Below, in pieces: positions 55,111 to 63,241 of a stretch of 64,000 nt of DNA. The stretch covers positions 570,768-634,767 of the forward strand of contig NZ_AXAI01000001.1 of assembly GCF_000472425.1 (NCBI RefSeq). Direction: 5' to 3'. The notes beneath the pieces were generated by a model, which made no database searches, was not told the DNA's origin, and saw nothing but the letters and a program-made list of their open reading frames with translations. This DNA is from Bradyrhizobium sp. Tv2a-2. GTDB taxonomy: Bacteria > Pseudomonadota > Alphaproteobacteria > Rhizobiales > Xanthobacteraceae. Each line of letters opens with the position of its first letter. Positions within the stretch are counted from its first letter, which is position 1. The position numbers and the translations under genes are program-made.

Positions 55111-55601
55111 GTCTCGAATCGGTCCGCGCCTTCTTCGCGGAAAAAGCCCCCGACATTGACGTCATCGTCTCGTCGATCTCCTCGGCCACCGTCGCCCTTG
55201 CCGCTGAAGCCTATGGCGTCGAGCCGGCGCGAATCGGCAAGACGCTATCGCTGCGCGTCGGCGAGCGCGTGGTCCTGATCGTGACCAGCGGCACCGCGCG
55301 CATGGACAACAAGAAGATAAAGGCGCTGTTCGGAGTGAAGCCGAAGATGCTGGCACTCGACGAGGTCGCCGACATTACCGGGCATGAGGTCGGCGGCGTC
55401 TGCCCGTTTGGGCTGAAGGCGCCGCTACCGATTTATTGCGACGTCTCGCTAAAAGCCTTCGACATCGTGGTACCGGCCGCCGGCTCGACCCACAGCGCCG
55501 TGCGAATCGGGCCGGAGCGGATGGCCGAGCTCGTCGGCGCCGAATGGATCGACGTCTGCGAGCACCGGCAAGTCCCCGGCAATCAAGTCGCGGTCACCTG
55601 A
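55107..55601 (+). CDS. YbaK/EbsC-type aminoacyl-tRNA deacylase
   Basis: A 164-residue YbaK/ProX-family protein. Such proteins hydrolyse mischarged aminoacyl-tRNA (for example Cys- or Ala-tRNAPro). Seen: LAAEAYGVEPARIGKTLSLRV, ALFGVKPKMLALDEV and GVCPFGLKAPLPIYCD, which carries the conserved Gly-Pro/Gly-Leu loop. The ATG overlaps the dehalogenase stop (ATGA). The 3' end overlaps the convergent next gene by 8 bp. Confidence 0.88.
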   Translation: MSLESVRAFFAEKAPDIDVIVSSISSATVALAAEAYGVEPARIGKTLSLRVGERVVLIVTSGTARMDNKKIKALFGVKPKMLALDEVADITGHEVGGVCPFGLKAPLPIYCDVSLKAFDIVVPAAGSTHSAVRIGPERMAELVGAEWIDVCEHRQVPGNQVAVT

Positions 55602-55932
55602 ACCAATCATCATCGCTGCGCGGCTGAGGCTGGAGCGGTTGGCTGGCGCCAGGCGGCGGTCGTCGTCCGCGGCCCGGAGGCTGATCCACGCGGTTGCTGG
55701 TGTCGAACACCGCGCGGCAACCATCCGAGAGCTGTGGCGTGTTATGCCGCAAACAGGCGACGATGCGGTTGACGTCGGGGATCTGATCGCTGCAGAGCCG
55801 CCAGACATCCGGCGTGCATGCCATCTGCTGGTCCATGGTCCCACGATATTCGTCGGCGCGCGCAGCAGCGGAGACCGCGACGCCGCCGGCGAGGACGCAC
55901 ACAAGAAGGAAGACGATCGATTTCGTTCGCAT
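55594..55932 (-). CDS. Exported cysteine-rich repeat protein
   Basis: A 112-residue exported protein. Start at 55932 (MRTKSIVFLLVCVLAGGVAVSAAARA signal). Residues about 30-75 contain the PF00839-type pattern: MACTPDVWRLC, VACLRHN and LSDGCRAVF, giving two likely disulfides. The tail is Pro/Gln-rich (GRGRRPPPGASQPLQPQP). Small proteins of this kind are common in bradyrhizobia; the role is unknown. It overlaps ybaK by 8 bp at the 3' end. Confidence 0.82.
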   Translation of the reverse strand: MRTKSIVFLLVCVLAGGVAVSAAARADEYRGTMDQQMACTPDVWRLCSDQIPDVNRIVACLRHNTPQLSDGCRAVFDTSNRVDQPPGRGRRPPPGASQPLQPQPRSDDDWFR

Positions 55933-56056
55933 GCAGGTTGCTTCATCAGATTGAATGGTTGCGGTTCCAGACCGCTTGCCGGCCAAGCTTCGGCAATGAA
56001 TGAGGCTCGCGAAAGTTCACGAGACTCAACAAGTCGTGAAGAAGGCTCCGGTCACT

Positions 56057-56971
56057 TCACTGATTCCGCTTCTTCCCCTTCGAAAAATGCCGCATCAAAA
56101 ACTCAGCCAGCACTTCCACGCGCGCCGGCCGCGGGCCGCCGGGCGGCGTGACCAGATGCACCGCGCCCTCGGGCTGCTTCCAGCCTTTGAGGATCACCTC
56201 GACCTCACCTGAAGCAATCGCATCGCCGACGATGAAATCCGGAAGGTCGGCGATGCCGAGCCCCGCGATCAAGGCTGGCAGCACCGCCTCGCCATTGTTG
56301 ACGCGCAACTGCCCTGCGGGGCGTACGCTCGCCTGCTCGCCGGCAGCATTGGTGTAGTGCCAGACATTGGGCGTCGAGAGATAGGCGTAGCCGAAGCACT
56401 TATGCTCCGCGAGATGCATGGGATGCGTCGGCCGGCCGTAGCGCTCGAGATAAGAGGGCGCCGCGACCGTGTAGCGCGGCATGCCGCAGAGCCTGCGCGC
56501 GATCAGCGAGGAATCCGGCAGCCGCGCGATGCGCAGGCCGGCGTCGAAGCCCTCACCGATCAGGTCGACAGTGGCGTCGCTCAAATGCAGGTCGATCGAG
56601 ACATCGGGATATTGCGCCAGAAACTCCGGCAAGAGCGGCGCCACGGACTTGACGCCGAACGACATCGGCACCGCAAGCCGCACCAGCCCGCGCGGCGCGG
56701 TCGATTGCGCCAGCGCCTCGTTCTCGGCCTCCTCGCCATCGGCCAGCAACTGCGCGGCCCGCGTCGCCAGCCGCTGGCCGGCATCGGTCAGTGCGAGCCG
56801 CCGCGAGGTGCGGTTGAACAGCCGCGCACCCAGCCGCTCCTCCAGCCGGCTCACCGCCTTGGAGACGGTCGCCTTGGACAGCGCAAGCTCGCTCGACGCC
56901 GCCGCAAACGACCTGAGCTCCACAACTTTCGCGAAGATCGCCAGCGCCTCGAAGTCCGGAAGTTTTGCCAT
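56057..56971 (-). CDS. LysR-family transcriptional regulator
   Basis: A 304-residue LysR protein. The winged helix-turn-helix (1-62: FEALAIFAKVVELRSFAAAS, LSKATVSKAVSRLEERLG) is followed by the effector-binding domain (about 90-295). It is transcribed divergently from the SDR-pirin-WrbA genes, with two dyads in the 110-bp gap. By analogy with LysR neighbours of quinone reductases, the ligand may be a quinone or other electrophile; that is inferred. No odd residues were noticed. Confidence 0.93.
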   Translation of the reverse strand: MAKLPDFEALAIFAKVVELRSFAAASSELALSKATVSKAVSRLEERLGARLFNRTSRRLALTDAGQRLATRAAQLLADGEEAENEALAQSTAPRGLVRLAVPMSFGVKSVAPLLPEFLAQYPDVSIDLHLSDATVDLIGEGFDAGLRIARLPDSSLIARRLCGMPRYTVAAPSYLERYGRPTHPMHLAEHKCFGYAYLSTPNVWHYTNAAGEQASVRPAGQLRVNNGEAVLPALIAGLGIADLPDFIVGDAIASGEVEVILKGWKQPEGAVHLVTPPGGPRPARVEVLAEFLMRHFSKGKKRNQ

Positions 56972-56991
56972 GTCAGACTACCGCAATAATG

Positions 56992-57024
56992 GAAACAATG
57001 AGTTTCGATAGTTTCTATTTCTAT
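56992..57024. promoter_or_regulatory. LysR-type operator dyads
   Basis: GAAAC-AATGA-GTTTC (56992-57006) and ATAG-N9-CTAT (57008-57024) lie between the LysR start and the SDR start. The second fits the T-N11-A rule for LysR binding. Expected to control the three-gene unit and autorepress the regulator. Confidence 0.65.
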
Positions 57025-57081
57025 ATCAACGTTGGCGGCATATCCATAGCCCATCGAAATTTAAGGCAATGGAGCGATCCA

Positions 57082-57834
57082 ATGACCAAGAAGCTTTCAG
57101 GCAAAGTTGCCCTCGTTACCGGCGGCTCGCGCGGCATCGGCGCAGCCAGCGCCCGTGCCCTCGCCGATCAGGGCGCCAATGTTGCGATCAGCTATGTCGC
57201 CTCGCCGGACAAGGCCGAGGCGGTGGTCGCGGAGTTGAAGGCCAGGGGTGTTGAAGCCAGGGCGTTCAGGGCGGACCAGGCATCGCCCGAAGCGGTCGAG
57301 GCCCTCGTCAACGACGTGGCAAAGCATTTCGGCCGTCTCGATATTCTCGTCAATAACGCGGGTGTTGCGGCGGGCGGTGCTGTCGACGATCCCAAGGCGG
57401 ACAGTGCAGCGCTGGCGCGGCAGTACGCAATCAACGTGCAAGGCGTGATCACGGCAATCCGCGCAGCCTCGAAACTGATGGGAGACGGCGGCCGCATCGT
57501 CACAATCGGCTCGATGCTTGCGGATCACACGGCTTTCCCGGGATTGGCCGACTACGTGGCCACCAAGGCTGCGGTAGTTGGCTACACCAAGGGCGCAGCG
57601 CGCGATCTCGGCCCGCGCGGTATCACTGTGAACGTGGTGCAGCCGGGCTCGACTGACAGCGACATGAATCCAAAGGACGGCGGCGAGTCTGCCGAGGCCC
57701 AGCGCAAAATAAATGCCCTGCAGCGCTACGGACGACCAGAGGAGATCGCAGCCGGCGTCGCGTTCCTCGCGAGCCCCGAAGCGTCCTTCGTGACGGGCTC
57801 GGTGCTCACCATCGACGGCGGCTTCACCGCCTGA
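57082..57834 (+). CDS. Short-chain dehydrogenase/reductase
   Basis: A 250-residue classical SDR. TGGSRGIGAASA binds the dinucleotide, NNAGVAAGG and the catalytic YVATK (with Ser before it in GSMLA) are present. Start at 57082 (MTKKLSGKVALVTGG); an upstream in-frame extension runs into the LysR operators and is not used. NADP is suggested by the Arg in the Gly loop. First gene of SDR-pirin-WrbA; probably reduces a quinone-like or carbonyl compound. Confidence 0.93.
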   Translation: MTKKLSGKVALVTGGSRGIGAASARALADQGANVAISYVASPDKAEAVVAELKARGVEARAFRADQASPEAVEALVNDVAKHFGRLDILVNNAGVAAGGAVDDPKADSAALARQYAINVQGVITAIRAASKLMGDGGRIVTIGSMLADHTAFPGLADYVATKAAVVGYTKGAARDLGPRGITVNVVQPGSTDSDMNPKDGGESAEAQRKINALQRYGRPEEIAAGVAFLASPEASFVTGSVLTIDGGFTA

Positions 57835-57907
57835 CGACAGCACCGTTCAACAACGCCGGGCGCTCAGCGCCCGGCTCCACTCAGACCCTTTTGCCAGGAG
57901 AAATCAC

Positions 57908-58606
57908 ATGATCGAAGTCAAACCCTTCGCCAAGCTGGGCCATGCCGACCACGGCTGGCTGAATGCCCGCCATCACTTCTCGTTTGCCGACTATTACGAT
58001 CCCCGCCACATGAGCCACGGCGCCTTGCGGGTGTGGAACGACGACGAGATCGCGCCGAACACCGGCTTTCCTGCCCATCCCCACGCCAACATGGAAATCA
58101 TCACCTATGTGCGCCAGGGTGCGATCACCCACCAGGACAGCCTTGGTAACAAGGGCCGCACCGAGGCGGGCGATGTGCAGGTGATGAGCGCCGGCAACGG
58201 TATCCGCCATTCCGAATACAATCTGGAGCCGGGCACGACAAAAATCTTCCAGATCTGGATTCAGCCGACCGCACGCGGCGGCGAGCCGACCTGGGGCTCA
58301 AAACCGTTCCCCAAGGCCGACCGCTCCGGCAAGCTCGTCACCATCGCAAGCGGCATCAACGGCGATGACGATGCCCTGCCGATCCGCGCCGATGCGCGGG
58401 TGCTCGCTACCACGCTGAAGGCCGGCGAGAGCGCCGAATATGCCACCGGCAAGACGCGCAACCTCTACCTGGTGCCGGCGGCGGGCTCAGTCGAGATCAA
58501 CGGCGTGCGGGTCAATGCCCGCGACGGCGCTGCGATTTCCGGCGAGGAGAACCTGCGCATCAAGGCGCTGGAGGATTCCGAACTCGTGCTCGTGGACGCG
58601 GCGTAA
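57908..58606 (+). CDS. Pirin family protein
   Basis: A 232-residue bicupin. Metal-binding GFPAHPHANMEIITY holds the His residues and GNGIRHSEYN the other His/Glu ligand. YhaK-like pirins act as quercetin 2,3-dioxygenases or redox sensors. Between an SDR and WrbA, a role in quinone or flavonoid handling is likely; plant flavonoids would suit a rhizobium. RBS CAGGAG precedes the ATG. Confidence 0.92.
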   Translation: MIEVKPFAKLGHADHGWLNARHHFSFADYYDPRHMSHGALRVWNDDEIAPNTGFPAHPHANMEIITYVRQGAITHQDSLGNKGRTEAGDVQVMSAGNGIRHSEYNLEPGTTKIFQIWIQPTARGGEPTWGSKPFPKADRSGKLVTIASGINGDDDALPIRADARVLATTLKAGESAEYATGKTRNLYLVPAAGSVEINGVRVNARDGAAISGEENLRIKALEDSELVLVDAA

Positions 58607-58777
58607 GCCACTCAATGACTCGTGATGCGCAGCCTTGCGCCGCACATCACGACTCACCTCTCGCAGAAGCAAACAGAGCCTCGCGAAACAAAGACGTGAC
58701 TAGCCGGAATACGCCCGGCCGTGACGGCTCCACTTTTTCACCCCAATCACCCCTCATCCCCATCAAGGAGACTACAC

Positions 58778-59377
58778 ATGGCAAAAGTCCTCGTTCTCTA
58801 TTATTCCGCCTATGGTCATATCGAAGCCATGGCGAATGCCGTTGCCGAAGGCGCGCGCGAAGCCGGCGCGACCGTCGACGTCAAGCGTGTGCCTGAGCTC
58901 GTGCCCGCTGAAGTCGCCAAAGCCTCGTACTACAAGCTCGATCAGGCCGCTCCCGTCGCCAAGATCGAGGACCTCGTCAATTACGATGCCATCGTCGTCG
59001 GCACCGGCACCCGTTTCGGACGCATGGCCTCGCAGATGGCGAACTTCCTCGACCAGGCCGGCGGCCTCTGGGCCAAGGGCGCGCTCAACGGCAAGGTCGG
59101 CGGCGCTTTCACCTCGACCGGGACCCAGCATGGCGGCCAGGAGACCACACTGTTCTCCATCATCACCAACCTGCTGCATTTCGGCATGGTCGTGGTCGGC
59201 ATGAATTACGGCTTCGCCGGCCAGATGAAGCTCGACGAGATCACCGGCGGCGCGCCTTATGGGGCGACAACGATCGCCGGCACCGATGGCAGCCGCCAGC
59301 CCAGCGCCAACGAGCTCGCCGGCGCCCGCTACCAGGGCCGTGCGATCGCGGAAACGGCCAGGAAACTTCACGGCTAA
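58778..59377 (+). CDS. wrbA: NAD(P)H:quinone oxidoreductase WrbA
   Basis: A 199-residue flavodoxin-like FMN protein that reduces quinones by two electrons, avoiding semiquinones. [20 protein letters not shown] holds the FMN phosphate loop, [17 protein letters not shown] and [14 protein letters not shown] the isoalloxazine contacts. ATG 58778 follows AAGGAG. Last gene of the LysR-controlled unit; a hairpin terminator follows at 59434. Confidence 0.96.
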   Translation: MAKVLVLYYSAYGHIEAMANAVAEGAREAGATVDVKRVPELVPAEVAKASYYKLDQAAPVAKIEDLVNYDAIVVGTGTRFGRMASQMANFLDQAGGLWAKGALNGKVGGAFTSTGTQHGGQETTLFSIITNLLHFGMVVVGMNYGFAGQMKLDEITGGAPYGATTIAGTDGSRQPSANELAGARYQGRAIAETARKLHG

Positions 59378-59433
59378 CCGAGAGCTCCATCGCTAACTGA
59401 GCTCTATAGCTAACTGCATGGCTGATGCGTGCA

Positions 59434-59470
59434 GGGGCGGCATTGTCAAAGCGAGATGCCGCCCCATTTT
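59434..59470 (+). terminator. Rho-independent terminator of wrbA
   Basis: A 10-bp perfect stem GGGGCGGCAT / ATGCCGCCCC with a 12-nt loop and ATTTT tail, 57 nt after the wrbA stop. Confidence 0.88.
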
Positions 59471-59745
59471 CCTATCAACGAAGGGTAGGATGATGGTCGA
59501 AATTTTATTCATGGCTCAGGCGATGCGGCGGCCGCTGCAGGCTGTGGCGCGGCGTTGGTATTGCCGGAGCTTGTTCCGTGCCTCAAAGGGCCGTTTCGGC
59601 TGCTCCGAGTGCACGCGTTCGTGATCTCGGCGCCGGCAGGCGAAGCAGTAGCGCTAATCTAAGCAAGGGCGTATTGAAGGCTGCGCTCATCGGGTCCGGC
59701 CTTTTTTGCATGAGGCGATGCCGATCGACCTGCTGGGGGTGAGGC
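59471..59745. other. Intergenic region, no gene supported
   Basis: About 275 bp between wrbA's terminator and DUF5996. A 68-codon ORF crosses it but has no RBS, odd Arg/Cys-rich composition and no match. The last 20 bp (CTGGGGGTGAGGC) include a plausible RBS for DUF5996. Confidence 0.5.
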
Positions 59746-60693
59746 ATGAGAACAGGCACACAGACCTCCTGGCCGGAACTGCCGACCGCCGTTTGGCATG
59801 ACACCTATGCGACACTGCACCTCTTTACCCAGATCGTCGGCAAGATCAGGCTTTCCCGCACACCCTGGCTGAACCATTCCTGGCACGTGGCGCTTTATGT
59901 CAACGCACGCGGGCTCTCGACCTCGTCCATCCCGGATGGCGACGGATCCTTCGAGATCGAGTTCGATTTCATCGATCACGTTCTGCACATTTCAAAAAAC
60001 GACGGCGCCACGCGCCAGTTCGCTCTCGCGGGACATTCCGTCGCGAGCTTCCATGCGCAGCTTCTAGCGACGCTTGCCGAGATCGGCATTCGCGTTGCCA
60101 TCAATGAAATGCCGAACGAATTGCCCGATCCCATCCGCTTTTCGCGGGATACCCTGCATGCGTCCTATGACGCCGAGGCGGTGCGCCGTTTCTTCCAGAT
60201 TCTCACCGATGCAGATCGAGTGTTCAAACAGTTCCGCACCGGCTTTATAGGCAAGGCGAGCCCGGTGCATTTCTTCTGGGGCAGCTTCGATCTTGCTGTG
60301 ACGCGCTTCTCCGGACGCCGCGCGCCGCGTCATCCCGGCGGCGTACCGCATCTATCCGACGCGGTCGCCCGCGAAGCCTATTCGCATGAAGTGAGCAGCG
60401 CCGGCTTCTGGCCGGGCAGCGGCGCGATCGATTATCCCGCGTTCTATTCCTATGCCTATCCGGAGCCCGCGGGATTTCGCGGCACGCGGGTGAAGCCGGA
60501 CGCAGCTTTTTTCAGCGAAGCTTTGGGCGAATTCATTCTGCCCTATGACGCCGTGCGTCTGTCCGGGGATCCCGACCAGGCGTTGCTCGATTTCCTGGAG
60601 AGCACCTATGAAGCCGCCGCCAATGCCGCGAAATGGGACCGCGACTCACTGGAGTGCGCAGAAGGCAAGCCGGGCGTGGTGCGCGAGATCTAA
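59746..60693 (+). CDS. DUF5996 family protein
   Basis: A 315-residue protein matching DUF5996: WPELPTAVWHDTYATLHLFTQIVGK at the start (12 on) and FFWGSFDLAVTRFSGRRAP in the middle, then FYSYAYPEPAGF. Family function is unknown. No signal peptide or membrane segment. Length is standard. Its TAA stop is the first triplet of the dispersed repeat at 60691, as for xseA. Confidence 0.9.
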   Translation: MRTGTQTSWPELPTAVWHDTYATLHLFTQIVGKIRLSRTPWLNHSWHVALYVNARGLSTSSIPDGDGSFEIEFDFIDHVLHISKNDGATRQFALAGHSVASFHAQLLATLAEIGIRVAINEMPNELPDPIRFSRDTLHASYDAEAVRRFFQILTDADRVFKQFRTGFIGKASPVHFFWGSFDLAVTRFSGRRAPRHPGGVPHLSDAVAREAYSHEVSSAGFWPGSGAIDYPAFYSYAYPEPAGFRGTRVKPDAAFFSEALGEFILPYDAVRLSGDPDQALLDFLESTYEAAANAAKWDRDSLECAEGKPGVVREI

Positions 60694-60784
60694 AGCATGA
60701 TCCGGAAAAGTGCGTAGTGGTTTTCCGATCAATCAAAGAGCTAAAGCGCGATGACGATTCAACCAAATCTCATCGCGCTTTAGC
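60691..60784 (+). repeat. Dispersed two-hairpin repeat, copy 3
   Basis: About 94 bp from TAAAGCATGATCCGGAAAAG to CATCGCGCTTTAGC. Its left end is the DUF5996 stop codon and its right end (TTA) is the stop codon of the minus-strand acyltransferase gene. Slightly shorter than copies at 7413 and 51350. Confidence 0.88.
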
Positions 60785-61787
60785 TGTCGAACAGCGCCGC
60801 TTCCGTGAACGCGAGGTCACCGAGCAGCGGCGGTCTCGGGCCCTTGACGTATTTGCGGCCGCGCTTTTCCGAATACCAGCCGACAATGCCGGAAACGGGT
60901 GCGTTGGCATCAAACCGGACCAACAGTCCGCCGCGGCGCGCGAGGAAACGCCCGACATTTCCGGCGAAGCGCTTGAGGTCACCGATGTCGCGGCAATAGA
61001 TCAGCCGGTACACCGGAAAGACATCCTTCACGCGGTGCTTCTGGAACACGAACGGACGGGCATTCGCACCGTCGCGGACAACAAGGCTCAGGCAGCCGAA
61101 GGCGGCGTGCCGGCGCAACAGATCAGTCTCATAATCACTGAGGCCTTCGGTTGCTGCTTCCGAGAACACCTCAACCCTTGCCCGCCGCACCGGCCGCGAC
61201 AGCGCCAGCGCCCCATAGATCTGTCCCTTGCAGTAGACGGAAAAGCCCTGCGCCTCGTTAGTGGACCATGTATGCGGTGCCGGCGTGATATTGAAATAGG
61301 TAACGCGCCTGTCCTTGGTCGCGATCCTTACCAAGAGCGGCGCAAAGGCGCGGAAGGGCGCCTCGACATACCAGCTCGAGACGTTGCACCGGATGGTCGT
61401 CTCCGCGCCCGATTGCACCTCCGAGAACAACAAGAGAATCACGCCGACCGGCACGCCGCCATGATCGAGGCAATAGCCGAATGTCGGATAGTCGGCCGGG
61501 CGCGAGCTCCGCTCATGGCGCTTGAGCCCGCGCAGCCAGTAGTCGATCGAACGAAAGGCAAAGCCCCGGCTCAGCAGTGCTGCGATGGCGGGAAGATCGG
61601 CCTCGCCGATCTCGCGAACCCTCAGCTGCGCGGCCGGCGCCGGCGCGTCACGCTGAAGATCTGGTTGCTTGGCTCTGGCTTCGATCTGCACCGGCTCGAC
61701 CCGTACCAAAATCGCGATATCCGACCACAATTGATCGCTGCCATTCTGGATTAAACGGGATAACAGCAAGTTGCGCTCCGGATGCAA
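60780..61787 (-). CDS. GNAT-like acyltransferase
   Basis: About 335 residues with a TTG start at 61787, the only usable start in that region, with a weak RBS. An N-acyltransferase-like domain begins about residue 55 (LRVREIGEADLPAIAALL). The rest has Tyr/Phe-rich strands (TFGYCLDHGGVPVGVILLLF) and an internal long linker. No catalytic motif is certain. Its neighbours (a glycosidase and a glycosyltransferase) suggest a part in polysaccharide acylation. Stop codon lies in the dispersed repeat. Confidence 0.7.
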   Translation of the reverse strand: MHPERNLLLSRLIQNGSDQLWSDIAILVRVEPVQIEARAKQPDLQRDAPAPAAQLRVREIGEADLPAIAALLSRGFAFRSIDYWLRGLKRHERSSRPADYPTFGYCLDHGGVPVGVILLLFSEVQSGAETTIRCNVSSWYVEAPFRAFAPLLVRIATKDRRVTYFNITPAPHTWSTNEAQGFSVYCKGQIYGALALSRPVRRARVEVFSEAATEGLSDYETDLLRRHAAFGCLSLVVRDGANARPFVFQKHRVKDVFPVYRLIYCRDIGDLKRFAGNVGRFLARRGGLLVRFDANAPVSGIVGWYSEKRGRKYVKGPRPPLLGDLAFTEAALFDS

Positions 61788-61869
61788 GCGATAGCGTCCC
61801 GTTCCGGGCCTTCACTCCGCGTTTACCTTAACCGGTCGTCAGCGGCCGCGCGCAAATTGCCGCAAGTCT

Positions 61870-63216
61870 TCACGGCTTCGGCACGCGGATCATGGTGGTT
61901 TCGCTTTCTTCGAGCCCGTCGAGCACGAAGTGGCCGCCACCAACCGAGACGCGGCGCCGCAGGCCGTCCCATCCCCACACCTCGATCGTGCGCGCCCAGT
62001 CGGGGAGTTCAAGCTCGAGCACGCGCCCCGGGTGACCGGTCCATCCCGGCAAGTTCTGCCACACGATAAGTTCGGCATCGGGGCCGGCAAGTGTGGTAAG
62101 CCCGCGTGACTTGTCGATCGATTTGACGCTCATGTCGCCGGCAAGCCGCAGCACCATCCGCAGCACGATCGCTCGCGGATCGGGCGACCACGGGTGTTCA
62201 GTCGCCGCCATCGCATAGGCCGGGCCATCGACGCGCACGGTGTCGCCAAGATTCCAGGGAAACGCCAGCGCCAGCGCCGGTGTTTTTCCGTCCGCGCCGG
62301 CCACGCTGACCTGGTCCCAGAATGCGCTCAAGAATAATCTTGCAGCGAGCCTGGGATCGTCCCAGTCGCCGAGACGCGCGACATTGAATTCAGTCGCATA
62401 GAACTTGATGTCGCGGTGCAGGCCCATCGCCTGCTTGATGCGATCGAAGCAGGTCTGCACGGAGAATTCACTGCCTTTGGTCATCGGGTACCAGCGGGCA
62501 TTGTAGTAGGTGTGCAGATCGATGCCGTCGAGGCGGCCATCCTCGAGCAGGTCGGCGATCGCGGGCCCATAGCCACGCAACGTCGCGTCACGGTGCGAGT
62601 TGCAGGTGGCGAAGCCGCCGGGCACGACCTTCAACGCGGCATCGACGCTGTGCACGCCGTCCGCGAGCCCCGCCAGCGCGTCGTGATAGGCCTCGCGCGG
62701 AATGCTCTGTTGCACATCGGGCTCGTTGATCGCGGTGAAGATGGTTGCGCCCCAGCCGATGATCCCGTGCTCTTTTGCCCATTCACCATCCGGACGAAAA
62801 CGCTTCGCCATTGCTTGTCCGGCGGCAAACCAGTCGTGATACGATCCGATCGGTTGCGGCGGATTGAGCGTCTGGTAGCTGCCTTCGTATTCCAGCAGGA
62901 TGATTGGCGTGATCGCGTTCTCATGGGCTTGAAGCATTTCGGCATCGAAATCGTGCGGCGTCGGCTTGCGATCGAGCGTACGCCAGCCGTAGGAATCCAT
63001 CCGTCCCATGGTGACGCCGACCCCGTGCAACGCCGCATAGAGCTGCGCCAGCGCTGGCTGGCCCGCCAGATGCGTCACCAGATTGCCACCGCCGATGCGA
63101 TCCCGTAGCCGCTCGCCCGCCGCCGCGCCGCCGCGCGCCAAGGAGGCCACACCGAGGGCCAGCATTATGGTTAACGCGACTCGCTCGAACGTGCGCAAAT
63201 TGGAACGATTTTTCAA
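61870..63216 (-). CDS. Secreted GH-A-clan glycoside hydrolase
   Basis: A 448-residue exported glycosidase with a (beta/alpha)8 barrel of GH39/GH5 type. The acid/base Glu is E165 in TAINEPD and the nucleophile E276 in FYATEFN. I choose the TTG at 63216: AGGAG lies exactly 7 nt upstream, giving a signal peptide with a basic start (KNRSNLRTFERVALTIMLALG). The longest ORF would start at 63243 and overlap the divergent glycosyltransferase ATG. Substrate (beta-xylan, arabinan or a lipid-linked glycan) is open. Confidence 0.82.
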   Translation of the reverse strand: MKNRSNLRTFERVALTIMLALGVASLARGGAAAGERLRDRIGGGNLVTHLAGQPALAQLYAALHGVGVTMGRMDSYGWRTLDRKPTPHDFDAEMLQAHENAITPIILLEYEGSYQTLNPPQPIGSYHDWFAAGQAMAKRFRPDGEWAKEHGIIGWGATIFTAINEPDVQQSIPREAYHDALAGLADGVHSVDAALKVVPGGFATCNSHRDATLRGYGPAIADLLEDGRLDGIDLHTYYNARWYPMTKGSEFSVQTCFDRIKQAMGLHRDIKFYATEFNVARLGDWDDPRLAARLFLSAFWDQVSVAGADGKTPALALAFPWNLGDTVRVDGPAYAMAATEHPWSPDPRAIVLRMVLRLAGDMSVKSIDKSRGLTTLAGPDAELIVWQNLPGWTGHPGRVLELELPDWARTIEVWGWDGLRRRVSVGGGHFVLDGLEESETTMIRVPKP

Positions 63217-63241
63217 AGTTCGGCTCCTAGAAACCGATCCC

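Noticed and set aside
59418..59624. 68-codon ORF after wrbA
   Set aside because: Overlaps the wrbA terminator, lacks an RBS and has no family match.
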